Below are positions 32,139-47,822 of a stretch of DNA of 64,000 bases, piece after piece. Within the stretch, counting starts at the first letter, position 1; the number at the start of each line of letters is the position of its first letter. The position numbers and the translations under genes were made by a program. The DNA lies in NCBI GenBank assembly GCA_022457155.1, contig JAJGOT010000218.1, positions 862,001 to 926,000 on the forward strand, written 5' to 3'. Under the pieces are notes generated by a model, which searched no databases, was not told the origin of the DNA, and saw only the letters and a list, made by a program, of their open reading frames with translations. The stretch is from Cladopsammia gracilis. Lineage: Eukaryota > Cnidaria > Anthozoa > Scleractinia > Dendrophylliidae.

Positions 32139-32769
32139 AAATAATCAGATTTACGAAGATTCACGACGGTTTATGCGAAGATTTACGACGTTTTATCGAT
32201 TTATTTCCCTTTCGTAAACGGTGGATGCCATCATTGGTAGATGCCATTTCGGTTCAAGTCCAGACCTGAATTTTATCGAAATTAGGGCACAATTGATACA
32301 TGAAATTAGGTTTGGTCAAAATATATAAGTCGATATTAGACTAATGTTAGATTTATGCTTAGGTTAGTATCAGTTAAGGAAGGCACCTAATATAATTTAA
32401 TGTTTCGGGCATTTGGCGAATTTATTTAGTGGTGTAGTGGAGAGGGAGGGATAGTAGCATGCAAAAGGACTCGAATTCGATTCGGGGTCGTAAATTTCTT
32501 CTGTTAGCATAAGACTTCTTTGATAACAGTGAAAATATTCTCAGTTTCAGGTTTTAGTCCATCGACCGTTTACGAAAGGTTTTTTATTTTTATTTTTTCC
32601 GTTAACGAACGGATTATGCAACTCCGCCTGGATTGATCTGCCTGTCAGTGATGTCTTGCTGGTCCCAAGCCCAGATAAAGGAGGAGGGTTGAGTGTGGGT
32701 TTGTAATCTACCATTTGCAATCTACCGTTTGTAATCTACCGTCTGCTTCAGACACTTCAGCTACACATT

Positions 32770-33060
32770 ATTTTTAAGAAGTGCTCAAAAAAAAAAAAAA
32801 GAAAAAAAGACGCAAAAGAGAATAAAAATGAAAAAATAGAAAAAAAAGAAAAGGAAAAAGAAGAAAAAAAGTAAAATAAAAAATAGAAAAAAAAGAAAAA
32901 TCGCAAAAAGAAACTGAAGAAAACTGAGATGAAAAAAAAGATAGCAAAAAGAAGCAAGAGACCCTTAAGAAGCACCAAACGAATTGAAGATAAAATAAAA
33001 AACGAAGACAAAACGCGGCAAAAAGAGAAAAACAACAAAAAGAAACAAAACGTATGACTT
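32770..33060 (+). repeat. A/G-rich low-complexity 3' flank of copy 2
   Basis: Nearly 300 bp of purines (AAAAAAGAAAAGGAAAAAGA-type). The minus-strand ORF through it is a phenylalanine-rich artefact. Copy 3 has a similar tract at 36975-37235 at a comparable distance from its stop codon. Confidence 0.9.
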
Positions 33061-34742
33061 ATATGGCGGAACAAAGTCAAGAAAAAAAAATGTATAATGG
33101 TTTCATGAAATATAAGGATGGACATGTTTTTCTGACAATGACATTGCGCAGAAGTTCTCAACCGTGTTAACATCAGAAGTTATGTATCAATAAAGGATGT
33201 GACTGTTTTAAAATTGTCTGTGCTCATTGCTGTTAATATTTCGTGAGACTTGTTCCTGCTTCAGTACTGTTTACTCCCATGTCTCTGAATTGCCCTTGTG
33301 TTTTAAAAAGCAGTAATACTTGCTGCTTCTCGCAAATGAAAATGCCGCGACAGCTTTGTGTGGACTCTCATTCAAATTCCAATCTTCATACAAGTGCTGA
33401 ATGTAGTGGCTCGGATCTCTCAGTATACAAAACGACGTTTCGTGGAACAGTTTCCCCTCAAAATACCCTGCGGGCAGTGGATTCTCTTTCACCGAACTAT
33501 GCCGGACGAGAAAGAAACCACTTCGAGCATCCGTTAGCTTTCCCATCGAGCACGCGCAGCCACGTGACGGCCCACGTGATGCATGTTTTGCGGGGAAAAT
33601 ATTTCCCGCGGAAATTAATGGGTTCCTTGCCTAGAAAACAAAAACTTAAAATTATCTTCAAATGAAGGGCGAAATTTTGATTACTTCGTCACGTTTGGCA
33701 CATTAAACGACACTGTATACAATACAACGATCTTTTATATCGAAAGTTAACGATAAGATGGGTTTGATGCTGCGTTCACACTAACGAAGTTAACATGTTT
33801 CATTAAAAATTCAAAGGTCTGTAACTTGGAGCAACTGTCTCAAAGAAATTCAAATTCAGCTTAAACAGATGTGGTTAGCGAAGAATAACATTTTGGCAGT
33901 CGTGATGTTTTACGGTAAGCCCGAATTTCCGAGATAGTTTTTCTAACATGTTTAGTCTGAACGCGTTTCAGCGCTAGTGTGAACGCAGTATTAAATCTGT
34001 TTTTGTTTGTTTGAACGGTTTGTTTACATCGAGCTGTGCTATATGCGCGCGCTAATCACGCCATCGTGATTTGAAAAAACTTTTGGGGTAAAACCTCCGC
34101 AACTTGCGTTATTTACTCAATTTTTCGACTTTTGTAACTTTAAAAAACTTTAACAAGATCTATCGAATTTGTTTTGTTTCAATGAGCAATTTATGGCGTA
34201 AAAAGTCAGCGTTTTCGAAACAGATAATAATAGATGCACAGCAAATTACAACGAAATCAGCGAAATGTATTAACATTAATGTATTAATATTAATGTAGGA
34301 ATGAAGTCTTCGTCACCTTGGACGCCATTTTGATTGTTGCATAGTGGGTTTTCTTTTCTCTTTTATGATTTCCTTTGTGTTCTCATCATGAATAATTAGT
34401 GAGTTTTAGAAATACCTATAAACGCGGTTTTCTTTCGTTTTGTTACAGTGCCCCATCGCTCTAAATCTACCGAAGATCTGCCGTCGACCGTCGACATATC
34501 TAGGATACCGAACATCGGTCGACACTTTAGTAAATATGATCCGTACATTACAATGTATAATATCTGCTAAAACTGCTTTGAAAATACAATGATATGATAA
34601 ATTCAGTTTCTCAGTTGTTCCAAACTCCACACACGAGCAATTTTGTTGTGACCACTCCGCGTATTGCACTGGTTTAATATTCTCGACGTATTATTAAACG
34701 TCACTCTATTGCCCTATTTTGGTATGGATTAAGATTCTGGGG
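33061..34742. other. region between copies 2 and 3
   Basis: A MITE-like inverted pair lies at about 33767-33992 (TGCTGCGTTCACACTAAC / GCTAGTGTGAACGCAGTA). A 140-residue ORF at 33243-33665 has no domain I recognise. From about 34350 the sequence aligns with the upstream region of copy 2, including TTCGTTTTGTTACAGTGCCC. Confidence 0.45.
33767..33992. mobile_element. MITE-like element with TGCGTTCACACTA ends
   Basis: ATGCTGCGTTCACACTAAC at the left and GCTAGTGTGAACGCAGTAT at the right are inverted; the interior of about 190 bp has no ORF. Confidence 0.7.
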
Positions 34743-34750
34743 TATAAAAG
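34743..34750 (+). promoter_or_regulatory. TATA box of DED-Bcl-2 copy 3
   Basis: TATAAAAG followed by GTCGGGTATGCACTCATTCG, 55 bp before the chosen start codon; same context as copy 2. Confidence 0.75.
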
Positions 34751-34804
34751 GTCGGGTATGCACTCATTCGACTCGCCGCCATAATCGTGGCTGATGACAC
34801 CGCC

Positions 34805-36914
34805 ATGTCATCACAAACTACAAACACCATCATTGACGAACTTCGACTGGCTTTTAACGATGTTCTTCTCCAGATTGTTTACAATTTGGAGAAAGATGAA
34901 AACGAAGAGCTTCGTTTTTACTACAATGGGATTATTAAGAAGGGAGAACCTGGAGCTCTAAGCATCCCACGCTCCTTAGAAAATGCCGGAAAGATTTCAT
35001 GGAAAGACGTACGTTTTCTAATGAAAGGTTTGCGTGGAATAAGAAGACTGGATCTTGCAGATATCCTGACGGAATACCAAATCAAGAGGGATCTGACCGT
35101 TCTTCTCTATTTCTATGCAAGAAAGAGGCAAGAAATGGCATCGCATTGTTGTTCTTCCTCCGAGTCCGTGGAAAAGGTAGCTAGATATCTGTTGAATATG
35201 ACGGAGCCGATAGTTCCAGATCAATTTGATGTCAGCGACGCGGTTAGATCATTGATGGAATCGACCAAAGGTATCCAGCAGGTGCTGGTCGATTTTGAAG
35301 AGGAAAGTGAACGGAAACTGTCTGATCCATGGAGTAAACTGACTCTTCTTGTTGTCATCTCAGGAGAAATCGTTGCCGTAGCTTTGGCGAATGAAGAACA
35401 GCGCTGGAAGCCGGAAGTATTGATTGAACTGCTCTCTACCTTGGCTGATCAGCTCTGCTTTCGGATGTTGAAACAGGGAAGTTGGGTAAGCTAACAATGA
35501 GATGCATTTATATTGAGTTAAACCTAAATATGGGAAGTTATTATCTGCTTTGGTTGCACAAAAAATTGAATATTTCGCATAAATTGTTTCCATTCTTAGA
35601 ATTGACGTTCTATCGAATACTCCCCACATGCGTCCTTTGATGTGATTGGCTCAAAAGAAACACGTGATTTTCACCCAAAGTGAAACCGAAAATCGGAAAG
35701 CAGATCAACACGGAAAACACTGCAAGCTGCATAAATGGAACGGAATAAACTAGATTTATTACATAGACATTTGCATCCTGACAAGATAATAATTATCTAC
35801 TAGGCAAGACTAAGGGCGATCATTGTGTAATGCAATGTAAAATGAAATTCTCGAAGTTGCAAAAGAGTATAGCAAGTAAGCTTTTTATCTTCCTCCCGAG
35901 GCTGCACAAGTTTCTTTGTGGCGCAAGATATAACACTCAAGTTAACACGTTTGTTACCTTTCCTATTAAATAAGCAGCTTTTCCTGTGCAAGTTGAAATT
36001 TGAAATACAGAAAATGTATACCGAAGGTCTGATATTGTCGATCTCACTGTTATTCAAACCAATAAAACTAATGACTGCAAACTTCATAAGCAAGCCGTCG
36101 AAAAATGTAAATCAGTTTGTATAAAGACTTGTTCTTTTAATTTTGTCCTCAGTAAGAATAAGCGCAACAGAACCTTATAAAGCACAGCTTGAAAGAAAAA
36201 CCTTAGTCGTTTCTTTTCAGTTTTCCGGCTTGACATATAATGAAGACAACATAAGAACAAATCTATTCGTTCTCGTTATGTTTGGAATTATGCTCAGGTC
36301 ATAGCTGTCCTCGCCAACTGATGTTTGTGGTTATGTATATATTATTAACCAACGCGAGGGCCGTTCCGAGAGAATATCCGGAGACCTGAGTTCTTGACAG
36401 TATGGAAAGGTCCGTACAAAAAAGACCGAGGGCCGATATTCTCGAAGGTCCCGAGCAAGCGTGTTCAGTAAGAGATTTATTACATGACTGGAAAATGTGA
36501 AAAATCTAGAGCAGGATCTTTCGGCTATCTGGTCTGATACTTGAAAAATATCGGACCGCCAAATAAGAATTCAGAATGGCTGATTTAGTTATCGGTCCTC
36601 TCAACTATCTTATTTATGTAATAAATGTTTATCTCGCCAGTGGAAACCAGCCTGAAATAGAGTCAGGGAAAACAAATGGCTTGCGTTTAAGGTTCTCTGG
36701 AGAACTTTGATTGGACTAATATGATGGAAATAAATTAATTACAAGATTGTTTTAAGACTGTTTTGTAACTTTTTAGGACGAGTTCTGCTACCACGTGGAG
36801 GAACGATATAATCTGGTTTACGATCAGGAGCACTCAGATGCTAGCAGATTGACAGTCAAGAAGAAAATAGCTGATGTAGTTCAACACTTGAAGGAGACCA
36901 CCTTCTTCTTGTAG
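34805..36914 (+). CDS. DED-Bcl-2 fusion protein, copy 3
   Basis: Exons 34805-35485 and 36777-36914 give 272 residues; junction TGG|GTAAGC / TTTTAG|GAC, phase 0. The start is set at the ATG matching copy 2 (MSSQTTNTI); an in-frame ATG at 34787 would add MADDTA. The domain order is the same: death effector domain with RLDL, ESVEKVARYLL linker helix, BH1-like DPWSKLTLLVVISGE, BH2-like KQGSW|DEFCYHVEERYNLVY. Exon 1 is almost identical to copy 2, whereas exon 2 is closer to copy 1 (YNLVY, LKET-FF) than to copy 2 (YELVC, LKMTFLL). Such a mosaic suggests gene conversion or exchange between copies. The intron is only 1.3 kb because the large insertions of copy 2 are absent, which makes this the cleanest copy to verify. 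Confidence 0.88.
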
Positions 36915-36974
36915 AGCGGTCTGTTTTCAAGTGTCTGTTTTCTACAACCGTCCTTATTTTTTAATCACATTCTT

Positions 36975-37235
36975 AGAAAAAGAAAAAAAAAAAAAAGAAA
37001 ACTACAGGAGCCGTTATGTGACAAAAAAAAAAAACCCATAACAACAACAAAAAAAAAAAACGTCAAGAAAAAAAAAAGAAACAGTCACAAAGAAACCAAA
37101 AAAAAAAACAGTCACAAAGAAACAAAAAAAAAAAGAAACAAAGAAACAAAGAAAAAAAGAAACAAGTTGTAAACAAACAAACAAATACTTATGGCGGAGT
37201 ATTAAAAAAAGAAAAAAAAAAGAGAAATCAATGTG
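36975..37235 (+). repeat. A-rich 3' flank with CAGTCACAAAGAAACAAA units
   Basis: A-rich tract with repeated GTCACAAAGAAAC words. The same word (GTGACAAAGAAACAAGTC) is the core of the minisatellite after copy 1, so the 3' flanks of the gene family appear to share an ancestral seed that expanded only at copy 1. Confidence 0.75.
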
Positions 37236-38357
37236 TTGACTTGTTTGTTATTTAATTCTTCCTCCAGTACGATAACAGTTTTCACTTGAGTGTTTTAAGA
37301 CTAAGAACGAAGTTATCACCCTGGCTAATCACAACAGACCCAGGCAATCCAATGAACCAACCAGAATTCGTAGTAAAGACATGAACCGGCTCCAAGAGCG
37401 GGAAAATGTGTGTAGGGACGTCAGAATTGGTTTTGGTTTTACTTCTGATTGGTCGAGAAAGTGGCGCGAGATTTGTTAGCCAATCACAAAGCGTAGCAAT
37501 GGAAAACCAAAGCAATCGCGAAATTACTTTCGACACTCAATTGAAAATTGCTCTAATGTATATGGCGTTCAGGGGCAATGATGAGGGGAATCAGTCGTCT
37601 GTGGATTTCTGATGGGTCGTTTTATGGCTGGCTGGCATTTGAATATTCATCAAGAATGTTCTAAAATTGAAAAGCTCAGTGTTCTCTGTTGATCATAATA
37701 ACTAGTTTTAATTCATTGGTATAATCCAGTCAGTTAGGAATGACAAGGTTTATAACGGCATCTATTACACATTTTATAAATCTTGGCCTTTATACACATA
37801 GCGAGGACGAAAAGCTGGAGTACTCAGACAAAATCCTCGAGGCAAGGCAGCAACTGACAAAAAACTAAACCCACTTATATCACCGAGTATCTGTACGAGA
37901 TTTAACAGTCATCAGAAAAGCAAAGTTACCTTGATTTTTAATCTTTATTGACAGCTGAGCTTAATGCTTTCAAACAATGAATTTCAAATATCCTTTCTCT
38001 CTTAGCTTCTACAGACTGTTATTCATTCCCAGCATAGAGAATAGTCCATGAGGGACACTGTAGCAAAGCGAAGAGGGCAGTTTCTTCAAACATATTTCTC
38101 GGTCAAGTGAGGAGAATTAACTGCAATATTACTGCTATAATATGCGTGCACATCAACCATACAGCAATTCCATTTTTAAGTCATTTTAATTTTCTGGTGT
38201 TGTGTTTCGGTGTACAAGTTCTGCAAATCATATAGTTTATGTCAGTTGGTGACAGCAACAACACTGGAAAACTGCCCATTCCTGCAGCATCTACATATAC
38301 ACCTATGCAATGGCTGATTATTGTTGTAGCCATGGGTATTGCTCTGCACTCACATTG
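37236..38357. other. spacer and PTGES2 3' UTR
   Basis: No supported gene. The right part is the likely 3' UTR of the minus-strand PTGES2: a minus-strand AATAAA (TTTATT at about 37944 on the plus strand) is a candidate polyadenylation signal. The overlapping ORFs around 37282-37612 on both strands look like a dispersed repeat. Confidence 0.4.
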
Positions 38358-43704
<5,347 letters not shown>

Positions 43705-44056
43705 ATTGATTTTCTTATGCAATGATAGTTTCCAGGACTTTTTGCCGTGTGAGCTTTTGAAAATATGGGTCCGCAATGTGTACCTAAATATTGGCGGTTG
43801 ATATATCAAGAGAAAATGAGTCAGGCTGCAATAATTAAAAGCACGGAAAAGCATATGGTCTGATCCACGACTTACAATTTCACCACTTTAAACTATCCAG
43901 TTTAACTATCATTTTAAACGCAATCGAGAATTCTTTCGGACTTGTTCTAATTTTTTCCCATTTCGAATTCTTAAAGGTTGTTGTCTATTAAACTCAGAGC
44001 TCAAAAACCCAGACCCCTTGAAAACTCAGACCTTAAAAACTCAGACCCCCCTTGAA
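43705..44056. other. PTGES2 upstream region
   Basis: No TATA box is evident within 150 bp of the start codon. The plus-strand words AACTCAGACC and CTCAGACCCC at 43990-44055 are short direct repeats. Nothing else is recognised. Confidence 0.35.
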
Positions 44057-44361
44057 AACTCAGAGAACTCAAATTTTGACTACGTTAATTAGGTGCTAAA
44101 TAAAATTGTTCCGTTATTGTGGCTCGAGTTGCGTTGTGTGACGGCCACGCGAAGCGAACAGTGGGCTGGAAATTTCTCTTTTATCATATTTCATTTCGCA
44201 AAGCACACTGAACAATGTGGCCTTCAAGAAAAAAATACGAAATTTTCCAGCCCACTGTTCTCTTAGCGTGACCGTCACACAACGCAACTCGAGCAACAAC
44301 AACAGAACGGTTTTATTTAGCATCTAATTAAAGTAGTCGAATTTGAGTTCTCTGAGTTTTC
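44057..44361. mobile_element. foldback element with AACTCAGAGAACTCAAATT ends
   Basis: AACTCAGAGAACTCAAATTT at the left and AAATTTGAGTT-type CAGAGAACTC inverted at the right, with inner arms TGGCTCGAGTTGCGTTGTGT and CAGTGGGCTGGAAATTTC. The arms are about 120 bp and the loop short. Confidence 0.75.
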
Positions 44362-44580
44362 TAGACACCCATGAACGGGTCGTCTTTTCATTCCGGTAAT
44401 ACCCTGGATTCTCTATGGGCATACGTACCGCTGCCATGCTCGGCAGTCGCACCGCCGTCTTTCCTTTGCTCCTTACTACCTAAAGGCCTGGAACAGGCTT
44501 TGCATCAGCGGTTGTCTCCGTGGCGCAATTGGTTAGCGCGTTCGGCTGTTAAACGAAAGGAAACCGAAAGGATGGTGGTT

Positions 44581-46554
44581 TATGGCGGGCCATCGCGGTC
44601 AAAAGTAGATATCATGATATCACTGCTTGATATTATGATATCGTAATGATATCAAGATATCAAAAATACTTACCTTTAGAATGGTACGTTTAGAGTGATA
44701 TCGAGATATCGATCTCTCCGGGAGATACGATTAGAATATCCTGTCAACTATTAGAATATCACGTCAATCAGTTTCCAAAGCATTTAGCAAATGTTCAAAT
44801 GTCTGGCCGTGTCGAATTGCAGGCATCTTTTCTTCACGCTATATTGGCGTTTTTCTTGTTCAGAATTACTCGAAAATTAGTTGGCCGATATTTTTACAAG
44901 AAGATAATGCTTCGCTGTGAAAGTCTTTTTGTGATTTTTGTTACAACTGTACTGTTTAGTTCTAACATTAATGCCCCCCCCTCCCCCTCCCCCCCCCCCC
45001 CCCCCCCCCCCCCTCGCCCTGGTTAGTTCCATGGAAGAGCACAGCCTAGGAGTCCGGATAGTTTTTTCGAAAGAGCTCGTGGTTGGTTCACGAAATAGTT
45101 AGACTACTAGGTGCGGTAGAAAACCAAGAAGGTGTTGTGGACTACTGTATCACTCGGCTGGAAAATCTTCTATCAAACTGTGTAAACCTTTGTGGGGTCA
45201 TTGATGGTGAATTATATAAGACCTCATATAACAATGTCATCGATGCAGCACAAACGTATATTTTGTTATTGCGTTCACGTGTAGTAAATCTAGTGGAAGA
45301 AAGTCGAGATAGCTCAACGTATAACGTCCCTGTTCACTGTCCTACGGTTGGAAGACCACGATATGCAATTAGATATGACCAGCTGTTGTTTCTCGTTGGT
45401 GCGAATTTTAATACGCGCAGGATTGCAGATTGCCTTGGCGCGAGTCAATCTACAGTCCGACGTAGACTGCTAGCTGTCCCTTTTCAGTCAATCAAGCGGG
45501 CCAGCTGATCAGACTGGAGCGAGCGAACGAGCCGAGGGGAAACTGGGGGAGAGGCGGTTGCGTGACAATAAAAAATGGCTTTAGATCAAACTTATTCCGC
45601 GATTTCTGATGCGATTTGGATAATCTCATTCAAAATATTCGATCGCATTTTTCAAGGATAGGGTGTCGACAAATGCGAGCAATGCTCGAGACCGATCACG
45701 GATTGAGGATACAACGCTTCAGAGTGCGGATGGCTATGAGGAGGGTTGATCCCGCTGGTGCCTATATAATTCACCATCAATGACCCCAAAAAGGTTTACA
45801 CAGTTTGAAAGAAGATTTTCCAGCCGAGTGATACAGTAGTCCACAACATCTAATTGGTTTTCTACCGCACCTACAATCTCGGACGGAATAAAAAGAGAAA
45901 TAACACCTCCCCTCCGCCTCCCCCAGATTCAGTGATGGATTCGCGCGAAAACCAAAGCGCGCCATTTTCCCATCACTGAATTGGGGGGGGGGGGGGGGGG
46001 GGAGCGAGGGGTGTATTAATTTTTCATTTGAAATAACCAAGATTGCAGTAGTCGAAATGTTTCGTGAACCAAACCAAGAGCTCTTTCGAAAAACTATCCT
46101 CCTTGGCTGTGCTCTTCCATGGAACTGACGGGGGAGGGGGGGGGGGGGGGGGGGGGGGCGGCAAAAATGTTAGTACAAAACAGTACAGTTGTAACAAAAA
46201 TCATAAGAAGACTTTCACAGCAAAGCATTAGCTTCTAGTAAAAATATCCGCCAAATAACTTTCGAGTAATCCTGAACAAGAAAAACGTCAATATAGCGTG
46301 AAGAAAAGATGCCTGCAATTCGACACGGCCAGACATTTGAACATTTGCTAAATGCTTTGGAAACTGATTGACGTGATATTCTAATAGTTGACAGGATATT
46401 CTAACCGTATCCCCCGGAGAGACCGATATCTCGATATCACTCTAAACGCACCATTCTAAAGGTAAGTATTTTTGATATCTTGATATCATTACGATATCAT
46501 AATATCAAGCAGTGATATCATGATATCTACTTTTGACCGCGATGGCCCGCCATA
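44581..46554. mobile_element. 1974-bp foldback transposon with long inverted arms
   Basis: The ends TATGGCGGGCCATCGCGGTC and its exact inverse frame arms of several hundred bp that include GATATC-rich palindromes, the TCTGGCCGTGTCGAATTGC block and C-run/G-run blocks (about 44978-45012 and 46136-46158). A 6-bp target duplication GTGGTT (44575-44580, 46555-46560) flanks it. The left arm reaches into the start of an integrase-like ORF and the right arm repeats that coding start in reverse (about 45778-45880). The right arm holds an extra G-run-containing insert at about 45882-46040. Confidence 0.9.
45083..45785 (+). pseudogene. decayed integrase-like gene inside the foldback element
   Basis: The frame 45083-45508 (no ATG at its start) has a helical N-terminal part ending in VGRPRYAIRYDQLLFLVG, then NTRRIADCLGASQSTVRRRL, a helix-turn-helix typical of transposase or integrase N-termini. 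After a stop the homologous reading resumes in another frame near 45690-45770 with GLRIQRFRVRMAMRRVDPAG, which in the family precedes the integrase core. The catalytic core itself is missing. So it is a truncated relative of multicopy anthozoan integrase-core proteins. Confidence 0.6.
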
Positions 46555-46811
46555 GTGGTTCGAGCCCACCCGGAGACGGTTATTTTATTATTGCCATGGA
46601 TAACACTCCCTCACATATCCTAAACAGAACCTTAAAAAGTCATTATCTGAGCAATGATCGTTGCAACCGAAATTTTACTTTACAAATGAGTGAAATGATG
46701 CATGATATCAGCATAACTTTTTCCTCAAAATATCTTGTGAGTCTACAAACTGTTTTCTCGATGCAGTTTTCGCAATTGTTAGATTTACAGTAGTGAATTA
46801 TTTGCTCAACA

Positions 46812-47822
46812 ACAGTCAAACCTCCATTAATGTAAGCAGTCACCTATCAGATCCCTAGAAATCGCTACCCATATAAAATGTACTGTAAACTTGGCCTCTT
46901 TTAAGCGACCACCCCTATTGAGCGGATGCAGTCACCGTCTAGATTTCCGAATAGGAGAATTTTATTGGATTTCACGTCTATTGAACGGTCACCTTGTTTT
47001 ATGGTCAGGAAGAACCCTTACTTCAGTCATTTGCACTATGTGCAAGTTTGTGCAAAATTCTGCAAGTTTTGAGCAGAAGGAAAATCAGTTTTGCTTGCAT
47101 ATGCACAACAGCAATAGTATGCACACTTCATGAGAAATTTCCTGCAAGAACAATCCGCTCCTTCACGGGAATAGGGCAATGCAGAGGATCAAAGGAATAA
47201 TTGCTAAGAAACATACTAACATATCATGAGTGTGTCAGAAGATAGAGAAAAACCGAGGTTCTCTTCATTGATGAAATTTCCATGTTAAGTAAAAGAACTT
47301 TTGATATCATTCAGCGTATTTCCCAGAACGTCCGCAACTCGGAGTATCTATTTGAAGGCCTTCAGGTTGTGACTTTTGGAGATTTTCTGAAGCTGCCTCC
47401 AGTGCCCAGTGCCATGGACAAAGTTCACCGTGGGATTTAACTTTGCACTATGTGCAAATTTGACTTTCTTCACGAAATTAAGCTAGTGGCTCCAATCACA
47501 GACAACCAAAACAGATGTTATCGTTCGATGTTGAATGTGATGGCAAATCTTTTGATGATGTGGATTACAGCAATGACTTGCCTAACGTCCTACATTATAA
47601 AATCCAATAGCCAGGCATAAACTTCCTTGAACATGCAATTACTAAATTTCTGTGTGTCACATTTTGTGTAACTGTTGCTGTTAGCAATAAAATACATATA
47701 ATATCAGCAATTTTCGCATTCTAGTTAAATTTTTGCCATATTACATACAAATGTTAGAACACCTCTATTAAGCGGTCAGTTGGCTATTCCCAAGGGTGAC
47801 CACTTTAAAAAGGTTTGACTGT
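46812..47822. mobile_element. TIR-bounded element with ACAGTCAAACCT ends
   Basis: ACAGTCAAACCTCC at the left and AGGTTTGACTGT at the right are inverted; next to them are AAGCGACCACC-like and GGTGACCACTTT words typical of pogo/Tc1-type ends. The interior includes a helicase fragment rather than a transposase, so it is a non-autonomous or composite unit. Confidence 0.55.
47255..47440 (+). pseudogene. PIF1-like helicase fragment
   Basis: In frame: EVLFIDEISMLSKRTFDIIQ, then NVRNSEYLFEGLQVV and TFGDFLKLPPVPS before a stop. FIDEISML is the Walker B/DExx motif and GDFxxLPPV motif III of PIF1/RRM3-family helicases. Walker A is absent upstream, where a stop precedes the fragment by three codons. A second-frame continuation (DFLHEIKLVAPI) is weak. 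Relics like this often derive from Helitrons or multicopy PIF1 genes. Confidence 0.75.

Larger units (their letters stand above)
44515..46577 (+). pseudogene. tRNA-Asn(GTT) gene split by a foldback transposon
   Basis: The 5' part (44515-44580) reads GTCTCCGTGGCGC, AATTGGTTAGCGC (D arm, A box) and TTCGGCTGTTAA with a GTT anticodon. The 3' part (46555-46577) reads GTGGTTCGAGCCCACC and CGGAGAC, completing the T arm and an acceptor stem that pairs perfectly with GTCTCCG. The element at 44581-46554 sits between them with GTGGTT duplicated on both sides. In addition the region after the anticodon loop has an imperfect duplication of about 11 nt (ACGAAAGGAA / ACCGAAAGGA), which would already disturb the anticodon stem and variable loop. 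The B box is cut, so transcription as a tRNA is unlikely. Confidence 0.9.

Noticed and set aside
32757..33173. 138-residue minus-strand ORF rich in Phe and Ser
   Set aside because: It is read through an A/G-rich low-complexity tract and has no domain structure.
43705..43854. N-terminal extension of PTGES2 from ATG at 43854
   Set aside because: The extension lacks a presequence character, while MAARRVFRLTQL at 43704 fits a mitochondrial targeting start and the length of the family.
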